NCBI RefSeq assembly: GCF_946479605.1
Contig: NZ_CAMLGT010000041.1
Location: forward strand, 1 to 19,197
Direction: 5' to 3'
DNA from: an uncultured Lacibacter sp.
Lineage (GTDB): Bacteria; Bacteroidota; Bacteroidia; Chitinophagales; Chitinophagaceae
Length of the DNA: 19,197 nt
Shown: positions 6,954 through 15,700 of the stretch, one piece after another
Numbering within the stretch: the first letter of the stretch is position 1
Layout of the letters: every line of letters begins with the position of its first letter
Program-made: the position numbers and the translations under genes
The notes under the pieces: model-generated
Seen by the model: only the letters and a program-made list of their open reading frames with translations
What the model was told of the DNA's origin: nothing
Databases searched by the model: none

Positions 6954-9941
6954 ATGAAGATACTTCTCTCCATCTTGCTTGGTTTCTGTTTGGTTCTGCA
7001 ATTGTCTGCCCAGCAGAGCCGTTTCTTTTTCAGGAAACTAACGGTGGCGGACGGCTTAAATGATGGTGGCATTATGGCGCTTGCACAGGACAATAAGGGC
7101 TTTATGTGGTTTTCTACCCGTGTTGGTCTTAACCGTTTTGATGGATATTCAGTAAAAACATATAGCCATATTGCAGGAGATACCACTTCTATTCCCACAT
7201 CTTTATCAAGGGTAATGTCGGCGGATAGCAGTGGAGGTTTTCTTGTGGGACTTGAAGATGGTATGCTGGAGTACAATACTCAAACCGACCGGTTCATTCC
7301 CGTAAAATCATTGGAAAGAGTGTGGGTTACACAAATAGTGCCGTTTAATAAAACAACTGTTTTTCTTGCAACACACAAGGGGCTGGTAAAATATAATCCA
7401 CTTACAAAGCAGGCAGTATTTTATTGGAACAAACCCGACAGCAGCTATAAAATACGCACAAACAATCTTGAGCGGCACAACGATGTTCTTTTTATTGCAT
7501 CAAACAAAGGATTGTTTCAATTTGATACAAAAACGGAAAAGCTTAAAAAACTTTTTATTCCTGTCCTGGAAAATGCAGGCATTTCAGTTGTGGCACTTGA
7601 TAAGCGTAACAATTTCTGGATAGTAACAAATGGTGAACATACCCTGCTGAAATTATCACCTGACCTGCAACGTTACGAAACCTACGACCAGTATTTTGAA
7701 GCAGATAAAAACACATTGGTTAATCTTACTTCGTTACTTACAGATAGTAAAGGCAGAGTCTGGATCACCACACAGCTTGACGGACTTCTGTTGTATAATG
7801 AGCAAACAAACAGATTTGACCGTTTCCTGCATGATCCCTTAAAAATGTGGACGCCTTCCACCAACCTGCACACTTCAATTTACAGCGACCGTGATGGTAA
7901 TATGTGGGTTGGTGGCAATAATGGTGTGAATTACTTTAATCCCGACAGGAGCCTCTTTCAGATCATACCTGTATTTAATAAAGAGCAGGAGATCCGTAAC
8001 CGCCGTGTAGCAAGAGTTGCAACGGAAGATAAGACTGGAAAACTCTGGTTTGGTACAATTGATGGTGTGGTGCGCTACGATCCATTAACAAATGAATACA
8101 AAGAGTGGAACAACAGAGAGGGTAAACCTGCTATGCTCCATTACAATTCTATCCGTGGTGTTTTGTGTGATGATGAAAATAATATCTGGATCGCTACCGG
8201 AAGAGGAATAAACAAGTACCTGCAGAAAGAGAACAGGATGATTTTCTATACTTCAAAAGATTCTGTACCTGCATATTTCTTTTTCTCGGCTGATAAAGAC
8301 AAGGCTGGCAATTTCTGGTTTTCGAGCCGTGATGGTGATGGGTTTTATTACTACAATATTGCTGAAAAGAAATTTCACAGCATACGGTCGTTTCCCGGTT
8401 TGCATGTATTTACAGGCAATGGTGGCCGTAAGTTTTTTCAGGATAGTAAAGGAAGGTATTGGCTTGGTTTTAACGGTACCGGTGTTGGCATGTATGATCC
8501 TGCTGCAAAAAAAACATACAATTGGCAATCGTCAACTACTGGAAAAAATGGAATAGCAGGCAATTCAGTAGTAGATATAACAGAAGATAAAAAAGGCATT
8601 ATCTGGATCAGTACGTTTACAGGTTTAACAGCAATAGATCCTGTTACGTTCAGCATAAAAAATTACAACCACAAAAACGGGCTCATCAATAACAGTGTAA
8701 GTGGATTGGCTGTTGATAAACAGAATCGTTTATGGCTGGGTACAGGCAGCGGGCTGATGATGCTCGACAGCAGCCGGACTTATTTTACTTCTTTTGGTTT
8801 ACAACATGGTTTGCCATCAGTTGAATTTCCTGAACATGCTGCTTCATTATTAGCGAATGGCGAAGTAATGATGCCCACACAAAATGGATTTGTAAGGTTT
8901 GCGCCAGACAAATTCATCATGAAGCACAATCAATTGGCCCCATACTTTACTTCGTTTGCACTATCGGGAAAAGAAGAACAGCCGTTATTACAGGAAACAA
9001 TTTATTTGAAATATGATGAAAACTTTTTTACAATCGGTTTTGCTGCCATCAACTACGAAAATGCATCGGGAACGTGGTATGCTTATAAATTAGATGGTGT
9101 GGATGCCGACTGGAAGTACACACAAAACCGTTTTGCCGGTTATACAAAGTTGCCAGGTGGTAAATATGTTTTTCATGTAAAAGCATCCGACGACCGGGCA
9201 GAATGGAATTGCACAGAAAAAACAATAAGCATTCATATTGATACCGTGTTTTATAAAACATGGTGGTTTCGTTTACTACTGCTCTTGCTATTGCTGGCAA
9301 CAGGTTATGCGGTTTACCGTTACCGTATTCATCAACAGCAAAAGTTATTGCAGCTGCAGGGTAAAGCCCAGTTACTGGAAAAAGAAAAAGTAATGGTGAT
9401 GTATGAAAATCTTAAACAGCAGCTTAATCCGCATTTTCTTTTTAATTCACTTACATCGTTATCAGGATTAATTGAAACCGATCAGAGACTGGCAGGAAAT
9501 TTCCTGGAGCAAATGTCGAAGATCTATCGTTACATTTTAAAGAACAGGGATAATGAACTGGTGAGCTTGCGGGAAGAACTGGCTTTTGTGCAAACCTATA
9601 TTAACCTTCAGAAAACAAGATTCAAGGAAGGATTGCAGGTAAAGATCAATGTTGATGATGAAGAACTGCACAAAAAAATTGCACCTGTTACCTTGCAGAA
9701 CCTGGTTGAAAATGCCATGAAGCATAATGTAATTGATCTTGATACGCCACTTACAATTACCATAACAGCAAAAGATGGATACCTGCATGTGGCAAATAAC
9801 CTGCAAAAGAAAAACATGGTGGAAACTTCCAACAAGCAAGGGCTTGCCAGTTTGCAATCGCTTTACCACTACCTCAGCCGCAGACCTGTGCAGATAGAAG
9901 AAAGTTCAGCTGAGTTTATCATTCGCATACCCTTGATCTGA
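6954..9941 (+). CDS. Two-component-propeller sensor histidine kinase (LytS-type kinase core)
   Basis: A 995-residue membrane sensor. The order is signal peptide (1-20, LQLSAQ); about 600 residues of periplasmic regulator-propeller repeats (GFMWFSTRVGLNRFDG at 49-64, GKLWFGTIDGVVRYDP, NIWIATGRGINKY, GIIWISTFTGLTAID, RLWLGTGSGLMML), probably two seven-bladed propellers; a Y_Y_Y domain (about 665-763, with FAAINYENASGTWYAYKLDG); one membrane helix (about 770-790); a short coiled coil; and a His_kinase (PF06580-like) core. The phosphoacceptor is H827 in QLNPHFLFNSL and the N-box is LQNLVENAMKHN (914-925). The usual DxGxG motif is not evident and the last glycine box is reduced to KQGLASLQSLY. The adjacent LytTR regulator, 20 bp downstream, is its probable partner. 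Related propeller sensors often respond to glycans, but no polysaccharide genes are nearby here, so the ligand is unknown. Confidence 0.93.
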   Translation: MKILLSILLGFCLVLQLSAQQSRFFFRKLTVADGLNDGGIMALAQDNKGFMWFSTRVGLNRFDGYSVKTYSHIAGDTTSIPTSLSRVMSADSSGGFLVGLEDGMLEYNTQTDRFIPVKSLERVWVTQIVPFNKTTVFLATHKGLVKYNPLTKQAVFYWNKPDSSYKIRTNNLERHNDVLFIASNKGLFQFDTKTEKLKKLFIPVLENAGISVVALDKRNNFWIVTNGEHTLLKLSPDLQRYETYDQYFEADKNTLVNLTSLLTDSKGRVWITTQLDGLLLYNEQTNRFDRFLHDPLKMWTPSTNLHTSIYSDRDGNMWVGGNNGVNYFNPDRSLFQIIPVFNKEQEIRNRRVARVATEDKTGKLWFGTIDGVVRYDPLTNEYKEWNNREGKPAMLHYNSIRGVLCDDENNIWIATGRGINKYLQKENRMIFYTSKDSVPAYFFFSADKDKAGNFWFSSRDGDGFYYYNIAEKKFHSIRSFPGLHVFTGNGGRKFFQDSKGRYWLGFNGTGVGMYDPAAKKTYNWQSSTTGKNGIAGNSVVDITEDKKGIIWISTFTGLTAIDPVTFSIKNYNHKNGLINNSVSGLAVDKQNRLWLGTGSGLMMLDSSRTYFTSFGLQHGLPSVEFPEHAASLLANGEVMMPTQNGFVRFAPDKFIMKHNQLAPYFTSFALSGKEEQPLLQETIYLKYDENFFTIGFAAINYENASGTWYAYKLDGVDADWKYTQNRFAGYTKLPGGKYVFHVKASDDRAEWNCTEKTISIHIDTVFYKTWWFRLLLLLLLLATGYAVYRYRIHQQQKLLQLQGKAQLLEKEKVMVMYENLKQQLNPHFLFNSLTSLSGLIETDQRLAGNFLEQMSKIYRYILKNRDNELVSLREELAFVQTYINLQKTRFKEGLQVKINVDDEELHKKIAPVTLQNLVENAMKHNVIDLDTPLTITITAKDGYLHVANNLQKKNMVETSNKQGLASLQSLYHYLSRRPVQIEESSAEFIIRIPLI

Positions 9942-9961
9942 TCATTAAAAAAACATGATGT

Positions 9962-10735
9962 ATGAAAGCCGTAATTATTGAAGATGAAGAAATCATTGCG
10001 AAGGTTTTGCAGAATAAGATCCGCAATGTTGATCCATCTGTTGAAATAGCAGAGATCATTCCCAGCCTGAAGGTGGCAAAAAAATGGTTTCTCAATAATG
10101 CAGAACCTGATTTGCTGTTTATGGATATTCAGTTGAGTGATGGTGTGAGTTTTGAATTGCTGGATCATTTTAAGCTCAACTGCCCGATTGTATTTACCAC
10201 AGCGTATGATGAGTATGCCATCAGGGCCTTTAAAGTAAATGGTGTTGATTATTTGCTGAAGCCGGTTGATGAAGATGAACTTCGCCGAGCAATAGACAAA
10301 TGCAAAGCCATCATTGAAAAAAGGAATCCTGTTATTACCGATTTTACTGAGTTGATGAAAGCGCTGGCTAACCCGCAACAGCAGCTGCAGAAGTATAAAG
10401 AGAAGTTTATTGTAAATATCAGGAACCAGTGGATGCCGGTTAACACAAGTGATATTGCGTGCTTTGCCAAGGAAACGCTTAACTACATTTATCTTTTCAA
10501 TGGTGAGCGTTACATGCTTGATTTTTCTACATTGGATGATGTGGAAGAAGTACTTGATCCTAATAAATTCTACAGGGCTAACCGTCAATACATCATTAAT
10601 ATAGATGCGGTGCAAACGGTAAAGCCAATGGAAAATTCCAAACTGTCCATTCGTTTAAAAGAGCCCAACCACAAATTTGAAATTGATATGAGCCGGGAAA
10701 AAGCGCCGGTGTTTAAGAAGTGGTTAGACAGGTAA
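9962..10735 (+). CDS. LytTR-family DNA-binding response regulator
   Basis: A 257-residue two-domain regulator. The receiver (about 1-115) has the acidic pocket E7-D8-E9, phosphoacceptor D55 in LLFMDIQLSDG, T79/T80 in VFTTAYDEYA, and K100 in DYLLKPVDEDEL. The LytTR domain (about 148-257) shows FIVNIRNQWMPV, DIACFAKETLNYIYLF and the conserved FYRANRQYIINIDAV (203-217). It probably binds a direct-repeat DNA site as a dimer and is phosphorylated by the propeller kinase, whose stop codon is 20 bp upstream. ATGs at 9955 and 9958 are out of frame, so 9962 is the start. The gene ends in a very strong hairpin, so the pair forms a closed two-gene operon. Target genes cannot be read from the sequence. 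Confidence 0.95.
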   Translation: MKAVIIEDEEIIAKVLQNKIRNVDPSVEIAEIIPSLKVAKKWFLNNAEPDLLFMDIQLSDGVSFELLDHFKLNCPIVFTTAYDEYAIRAFKVNGVDYLLKPVDEDELRRAIDKCKAIIEKRNPVITDFTELMKALANPQQQLQKYKEKFIVNIRNQWMPVNTSDIACFAKETLNYIYLFNGERYMLDFSTLDDVEEVLDPNKFYRANRQYIINIDAVQTVKPMENSKLSIRLKEPNHKFEIDMSREKAPVFKKWLDR

Positions 10736-10776
10736 ACACAAAAGCATTTCCATAGCGGAAATGCTTTTGTGTTTAC
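10732..10776 (+). terminator. 20-bp perfect hairpin terminator after the LytTR regulator
   Basis: The arms 10732-10751 and 10757-10776 are perfect reverse complements around a five-base loop (ATAGC). The left arm contains the stop codon of the LytTR gene (TAA at 10733-10735). A and T runs flank the GC core (GCATTTCC/GGAAATGC), so it can act on either strand. It insulates the propeller operon from the globin cluster. Confidence 0.88.
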
Positions 10777-10906
10777 TACGTATCGTTCTTTGTGCAGCAT
10801 CTTCTTTTTCAATCTTTCTTTACCAGGTATCGGTTAGCGTTTACACTTCACTTCAAAAACAATACGCTTCAGTTGGATAAATTTTTAAACCCTCTGTTTG
10901 TAAATG

Positions 10907-10914
10907 AATATTTG
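10907..10914 (+). promoter_or_regulatory. Possible -7 promoter box for the small protein/globin unit
   Basis: AATATTTG is a 7-of-8 match to TAnnTTTG, 17 bases upstream of the ATG at 10932, which would give a leader of about 10 nt. No clear TTTG lies at the expected -33 distance, so this is a weak call. Confidence 0.25.
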
Positions 10915-10931
10915 CATGTAAAACCGAGGAT

Positions 10932-11243
10932 ATGTTGTTACAATGGATGAGCAGGCTGATTAAAAAAAGTAATCGCCGTATGCTGTATGAGCAGTTGCAA
11001 TGGCAACGCTTTCTGTTACGCACCGGCGTGCCAGCCACCGCACATATTCTGGATATGGTAGAAGAGCAGGATGATTTATCTGGTTACGTGCAGTTGCGTA
11101 TGTGGGTGATGCTAAAAATAAAAGGAGTGATTATTTACCGGCATGTGCAAACCCTGCTAAATAAAAATCAGAAACCGGGAGTAGGTGATACCATTCACAT
11201 TCGCTACTGCCCCGATGATCTGTCAAGAATATTAATTGTTTAA
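10932..11243 (+). CDS. Small conserved-looking protein, DUF3592-like, upstream of globin
   Basis: A 103-residue protein without a signal peptide or obvious membrane helix. The N-terminus is basic and amphipathic (SRLIKKSNRR). The rest resembles the small beta-rich fold of DUF3592-like proteins: RTGVPATAHILDMVEE (30-45), a strand pair with LRMWVMLKIKG, then KPGVGDTIHIRYCPDDLSRILIV at the end, matching the family pattern of P-x-x-G-D-x-I-x-V-x-Y-x-P-x-D. The family name is a tentative match by eye. The stop codon is 16 bp before the ATG of the first globin, so the two are probably co-transcribed. The GAGGA just before the ATG is too close to be a standard Shine-Dalgarno. Function unknown; the neighbourhood hints at a globin-associated role. 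Confidence 0.72.
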   Translation: MLLQWMSRLIKKSNRRMLYEQLQWQRFLLRTGVPATAHILDMVEEQDDLSGYVQLRMWVMLKIKGVIIYRHVQTLLNKNQKPGVGDTIHIRYCPDDLSRILIV

Positions 11244-11259
11244 CCATAAAAAACATCGT

Positions 11260-11685
11260 ATGACACAAAGTGATATTCAACTGGTAAAATATTCATGGTC
11301 GGTAGTGGAACGTATTGATCCCGTAGTTGCAGGTGGTATTTTTTACAAGCGCTTGCTTGATACAGCGCCGCAGCTGAGGCCCATGTTTCGTGAATCCATT
11401 CCAATGCAATCAAAAAAACTCATCACCATGATCGGTTATGTTATTCACCGGCTTGATAAGCTGGATACTATTGTAACCGACATTCAGCAACTGGCGCAAC
11501 GCCATGTAAAGTATGGTGTAAAAGAAGAACATTACAGCATGGTAGGCGCTGCTCTTTTATGGACATTGGAACAGGCGCTTGCTGGCTTATGGACACAGGA
11601 GGTAAAAGAAGCATGGATAGCTTGTTACCAGTTACTTTCTTCGGCTATGATTGATGCAGTGGCCGAAGCACCTCAGCGGGCATAG
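11260..11685 (+). CDS. Single-domain globin 1 (flavohaemoglobin/Vitreoscilla-type haem domain)
   Basis: A 141-residue globin. Aligned by eye with Vitreoscilla haemoglobin it keeps the key haem-pocket residues: Tyr B10 (Y29, GIFYKRLL), Phe CD1 (F43, RPMFRE), Gln E7 (Q50, MQSKKL), proximal His F8 (H82, QRHVKYGV) and a tyrosine after it (Y92, EEHYSMVG). Length equals the haem domain alone; no FAD/NAD reductase domain follows. The ATG at 11260 aligns with globin 2, so an in-frame TTG at 11236 is not used as the start. Known roles of this class are oxygen binding/delivery and NO dioxygenation with a separate reductase; which applies here is unknown. It lies 16 bp after the small DUF3592-like gene and is followed by a hairpin terminator. 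Confidence 0.92.
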   Translation: MTQSDIQLVKYSWSVVERIDPVVAGGIFYKRLLDTAPQLRPMFRESIPMQSKKLITMIGYVIHRLDKLDTIVTDIQQLAQRHVKYGVKEEHYSMVGAALLWTLEQALAGLWTQEVKEAWIACYQLLSSAMIDAVAEAPQRA

Positions 11686-11709
11686 TTGGTTCTCTTGGTA
11701 TAGGTTTAT

Positions 11710-11735
11710 AACAGTCCCGCCACGGCGGGACTGTT
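11710..11735 (+). terminator. GC-rich hairpin terminator between the two globin genes
   Basis: AACAGTCCCGC (11710-11720) and GCGGGACTGTT (11725-11735) are perfect reverse complements with a four-base loop (CACG). TTTACGTTTC follows. It sits 25 bp after the stop codon of globin 1 and should separate the transcription of the two globins. Confidence 0.8.
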
Positions 11736-11834
11736 TACGTTTCAATGAAGATTTACTACACTTCGGTATGTTTTTCTTTTTTGTAAAGGGCCGATCGGGG
11801 AACTTTACCGAACGTTAAAAACGAATTGATACTG

Positions 11835-12248
11835 ATGACGCAGGAGGAAATTTTGCTGGTGAAAAGATCGTGGCGACTGTTCAGGGATGTTAACCCTGTT
11901 GTGGTGGGCGATACCTTTTATGGAAAACTGTTTACTGATCATCCGGGTGTGCGGAAGATGTTTCCTAAAGACATGAACCTGCAATACCAAAAGCTGATGG
12001 ACATGATCAGCACCATTGTTGCAAGGCTTGATCACCTGGAAGATCTTACAGAAGATATTGCAGCTATGTCCAGGCGTCATGTAGCGTATGGTGTAAAACC
12101 AGAGCAATATAAAATTGTTGGCGATGCGCTGTTGTGGACATTGGAGCAGGGGCTTGGGCGTGATTATACACCCGATGTGAAAAAAGCCTGGGTGAAATGT
12201 TATACTATCCTTTCTGATGTTATGATCAACAACGCATCGCAAAATTAA
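11835..12248 (+). CDS. Single-domain globin 2, paralogue of globin 1
   Basis: A 137-residue globin, collinear without gaps over about the first 108 residues with globin 1 and roughly half identical by eye (shared MTQ, PVV, RRHV-YGVK and DALLWTLEQ/AALLWTLEQ blocks). The haem pocket is conserved: Y29 (B10, DTFYGKLF), F43 (CD1, RKMFPK), Q50 (E7 by alignment), H82 (F8, RRHVAYGV) and Y92 (EQYKIVG). The ATG at 11835 is preferred over a TTG nine bases upstream because it matches the paralogue's N-terminus (MTQ). A strong hairpin lies between the two globins, so this copy probably has its own promoter and may respond to a different condition. No reductase domain or neighbouring reductase gene is seen, so the electron donor, if any, is elsewhere. 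Confidence 0.92.
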   Translation: MTQEEILLVKRSWRLFRDVNPVVVGDTFYGKLFTDHPGVRKMFPKDMNLQYQKLMDMISTIVARLDHLEDLTEDIAAMSRRHVAYGVKPEQYKIVGDALLWTLEQGLGRDYTPDVKKAWVKCYTILSDVMINNASQN

Positions 12249-12284
12249 ATAAGCAGTAATACGTTACAGTCTCGTTAGTAAGCG

Positions 12285-12305
12285 TGAAAAAGCAGGCATG
12301 TAGAA
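12285..12305 (+). repeat. Direct repeat copy 1 (TGAAAAA-r-CAGGCATGTA core)
   Basis: This copy shares 19 of 21 bases with 12612-12632. It is bracketed by short inverted arms, GCGTG at 12282-12286 and CACGC at 12315-12319, so the repeat would sit in the loop of a short stem. Confidence 0.7.
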
Positions 12306-12594
12306 TCCTTACTACACGCAATAAGGCTACAGGACTATACCCCCCGTAAGAGTTTCTCTTGATATTTGTATCAGCAATTTAACCAGTAGAAAGTAATACC
12401 TCATTTTAGGTAAAATATGTGCAATAGCACCATTTCTTACCAAAGTGAAACCCAAAATCCACATTTATTGGAACTTGCAGCTCTTGTGGTAAGTCTATTT
12501 TTTTACTACAGTTCTGCCAAAGTAAACCTGGTATTGCTGAGATGGCATCAGGGGCAGAAAATTCCTTTTATTTAATGATTTTGAAGCTCGCTAA

Positions 12595-12613
12595 CAATTA
12601 GTGCCACTAATTG
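12595..12613. repeat. 9-bp perfect inverted repeat immediately before direct repeat copy 2
   Basis: CAATTAGTG and CACTAATTG flank a single central C. The near-perfect palindrome could be a dimeric regulator site or, with a strained loop, an RNA hairpin. It overlaps the first two bases of direct repeat copy 2. Confidence 0.7.
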
Positions 12614-12632
12614 AAAAAACAGGCATGTATAA
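12612..12632 (+). repeat. Direct repeat copy 2 (TGAAAAA-r-CAGGCATGTA core)
   Basis: This is the second copy of the 21-nt repeat, 327 bp after the first and about 100 bp before the kinase start codon. Its right half forms the left arm of the hairpin at 12624-12648. Confidence 0.7.
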
Positions 12633-12648
12633 ATGTTATTTATACGTG
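12624..12648 (+). ncRNA. AT-rich stem-loop in the kinase leader
   Basis: CATGTATAAAT (12624-12634) pairs with ATTTATACGTG (12638-12648) over 11 bp with one G-U wobble and a GUU loop. There is no U-tract after it, so it looks like leader structure or a processing site rather than a terminator. Whether it is transcribed is unknown. Confidence 0.4.
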
Positions 12649-12733
12649 TGTGTGAAGTAATATTGCCACCTGTGATACCTGTTATTCAGGCAATCGAAAG
12701 AATAGTATAATTATCCGAAACGGAAAACCATAA

Positions 12734-15700
12734 ATGCAAAGCGCACCAAATAACCACTCCCTGCCGGCGGCAACATTCCATACCAGTTTTGTTGGATTAG
12801 CCCTTGTTGATGCAGATGGTTATTTGCTTCAGGCCAACGATAAGTTTTGTACAATTTTCGGCGGCACACAGGAACAATTTCTGCAAACAAATTTTTACCG
12901 GTTATTTGCTGAAGCTGCACAGGATGTTGTAAAAACATCCTTGCAAAAGCTATGGCAAAAAGAAAAAACCTCTGTTGAAATTGAAACTGAAGGGGTAAAA
13001 ACCGATGGAAGTAAAATAGATCTGTCTGTACATGCAGATTTGTTTACTGCAGAAACCAAACAACAGTTCATTATTGTAGCAATAAGCGATATTTCCGTTC
13101 AAAAAATTCATGAACAGCAAAAAGAATATGACCGTCTTGATAAAGAAGCGCTGATTAATTCTACTGCCGATCTTATCTGGAGTGTAAACAAAGAATACAA
13201 ACTTCTTGCAGCAAATAAGCCTTTTGCCCGTTCATTAAGAAGAAGTGACAACCTGTACCTGAAACCGGGCGACAGTGTTTTGGTGAAGGATGTGTTTGAT
13301 GACGATTTGATTCATTTCTGGAAAAACCTGTACGATCGTGGTTTGCGTGGCGAGACCTTCTCAATTGAATTACATACATCGGCTGTTAATGAAGAAGCCC
13401 AGGAACGGTGGGATGCTATCAGCTTTACCCCCATCGTGAGCGATGAGGGTGTAATTGGTGTTGCCTGCCATGGCAGGGATATTACACAAACAAAAGCCTA
13501 TGAGCGTGAATTACTGGGTTTAAACGATCAGTTGGAAACTGCCCAGCAAATTGCAAAGCTTGGCTACTGGTCGCACAATCTTAAGACCGATGAATTGTTC
13601 TGGTCAAAAGAGGTGTATGAGATATACGCTGTGAGCAAAGAAGATTTTGAAGGTAATTTCAATTCCTTCTATCATTTTGTGCACCCCGATGACCGGGAAC
13701 GTTTTGAAAAAGAAAAAGAACTGGCATTAGCAGGTTCAGCACCCTTATACCATGAACACAGGATTGTAACTCCGTCAAATGAAGTGAAGTATGTGATCCA
13801 GAAAGGAACGGTGCTGTTTGATGAAGAGAAAACTCCCATTGCTGCACAAGGTACTGTACAGGATATTACAGGGCTGAAAACGGCTGAAGAGGCATTAAGG
13901 TTAAACGAGGAGCAGCTCAATCTTATTTATAATTCAACAAACGCAATCATCTTTTTGCTGGGCGTGGAAGACGGCGGTAAAAATTTCCGCTTTATATCCA
14001 TGAATAATACAGGGCTTTCTACAATTGGTTTATCGAAGCAACAATTGTTTAATCAACTGGTAAAGGATGTTATTCCTGAACCATCCTGCACATTGGTACA
14101 TGAAAAATACAGGCAGGCTGTAAACAAAAAACAAACTATTGTATGGGAGGAGGAAACCACTTATCCCAACGGAACAAAATTTGGTATCGTAACTGTAACA
14201 CCTGTGTTTAATACCGAAGGCGAATGCATAAGGCTTGTGGGTTCTGTAAATGATATAACCGATCTGAAAAAAGCACAGCGTTCACTTGCATTCAGCAGGC
14301 AGGAGTATAAATCACTTTTTGATCAAAATCCCGATGCTGTTTTTTCGCTTGACCTTGAAGGGTTCTTCACCAGCTTTAATCCTGGTTTGGAAAAACTGCT
14401 TGAATGCACACGAGAAGAAATTTTAGAAGCAGCCACATTTGTTCCTTTTTGTTTTCCGGGCGAACTGGAAACCGTTATGAATTATTTTCAGCAGGCGAAA
14501 AACGGTACTGCATTAACATACCAGGCCAGGGCAATTACAAAAGCTGGCAAAATAAAACACATCACAATCAGCAATATGCCCATTCTAGTGGACGGGGTTA
14601 TTACAGGTGTGTATGGTATTGCAAAAGACATCAGTAACGAGCAGCATGTACTGGCACAGCTTGAGTTGATCAACGAACGTTATGAATATGCAACAAAAGC
14701 CACCAACGATGTAATATGGGACTGGAACCTGCACACAGGAAAAGTAGTAAGAGCAGGAAGTGGATTTTTTACCATGTTTGGATATGATGTAAAAGAAGCC
14801 GACACCGATGATGAGTTCTGGATAAAAAAAGTTCACCACGATGATGTGAACCGCATAGTTACAAACAGGCAAAAAGTGCTGGATAACCCACAGCTTGATT
14901 TTTGGGAAGATGAATACAGGTTTCATCGCAAAAATGGTGAATTTGCTTATGTGTACGACAGAGGATATATTTTCCGTAACGAAGATGGTGAACCTGTGCG
15001 CATGATAGGGGCCACAAAAGATATTACTGAAAAGAAACTGGCTGAGTTGCAGTTAAAAGATCTTTACCAAAAACTTGAAGAAAGAGCCAATCAATTACAA
15101 GTATCAAATACAGAGCTTGAACGGTTTGCATACATCGCTTCACATGATCTGCAGGAGCCATTGCGCATGGTGAGTAGTTTTCTTCTGTTGCTGGAAAAAA
15201 AATATGCTGATGTTGTTGATGAAAAAGGAAAAGAATACATCCGCTTTGCGGTTGACGGTTCGTTGCGGATGAAAAGGCTCATTAACGACTTGCTTGATTA
15301 TTCAAGAGTAACCACACACAAGCAAAAGCTGGAGCCTGTGCAAATGAAACAGGTAGTAAGTGAGGTGTTGCAAAACCTCAGTCTGCAGATACATGAAAAA
15401 CAGGCAGTCATTAAAACAGAATTGCTTCCGGTACTGCCACTTGCAGATAAAACACAAATGCTGCAGTTGATGCAGAACCTTGTGGGTAATGCATTGAAAT
15501 ATTCCGGCGGGCAGCCTCCTTTTATCCGTATTACAGCAAAGGAACAGGAAGAAGACTGGCTGTTTTGTGTGCAGGATAATGGAATTGGTTTTGATGAACA
15601 GTTTGCAGAAAGAATATTTGTGATCTTTCAGCGCCTGCATAACCGTACACAATATTCAGGCACAGGAATAGGATTGGCCATTTGCAAAAAAATTGTTGAC

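Larger units (their letters stand above)
12249..12733. promoter_or_regulatory. Gene-free leader upstream of the multi-PAS kinase, repeat- and hairpin-rich
   Basis: No coding frame is supported in these 485 bases. They contain two near-identical 21-nt direct repeats (12285-12305 and 12612-12632), a 9-bp perfect inverted repeat (12595-12613), a stable AT-rich hairpin (12624-12648), an ATTGCC/GGCAAT inverted repeat (12662-12667/12689-12694) and an imperfect stem around 12408-12442 (GGTAA...TTACC with GTGC-AATA-GCAC at the tip). A 7-of-8 promoter box (GATATTTG) is at 12361-12368. The stretch probably regulates the PAS kinase operon and may encode a small RNA; neither can be proved here. Confidence 0.5.

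Noticed and set aside
9869..10615. A 248-codon open frame on the minus strand opposite the LytTR regulator
   Set aside because: It is antisense to a gene with clear receiver and LytTR motifs; its translation is rich in F, I, N and H with no recognisable domain, as expected for a shadow frame in AT-rich DNA.
11236..11259. An earlier TTG start for globin 1 overlapping the small protein gene
   Set aside because: The ATG at 11260 aligns exactly with the N-terminus of globin 2 (MTQ) and with the start of known bacterial globins.
11805..12242. A 145-codon minus-strand frame opposite globin 2
   Set aside because: It mirrors the globin exactly and lacks any family motif; the plus-strand globin has a full set of haem-pocket residues.
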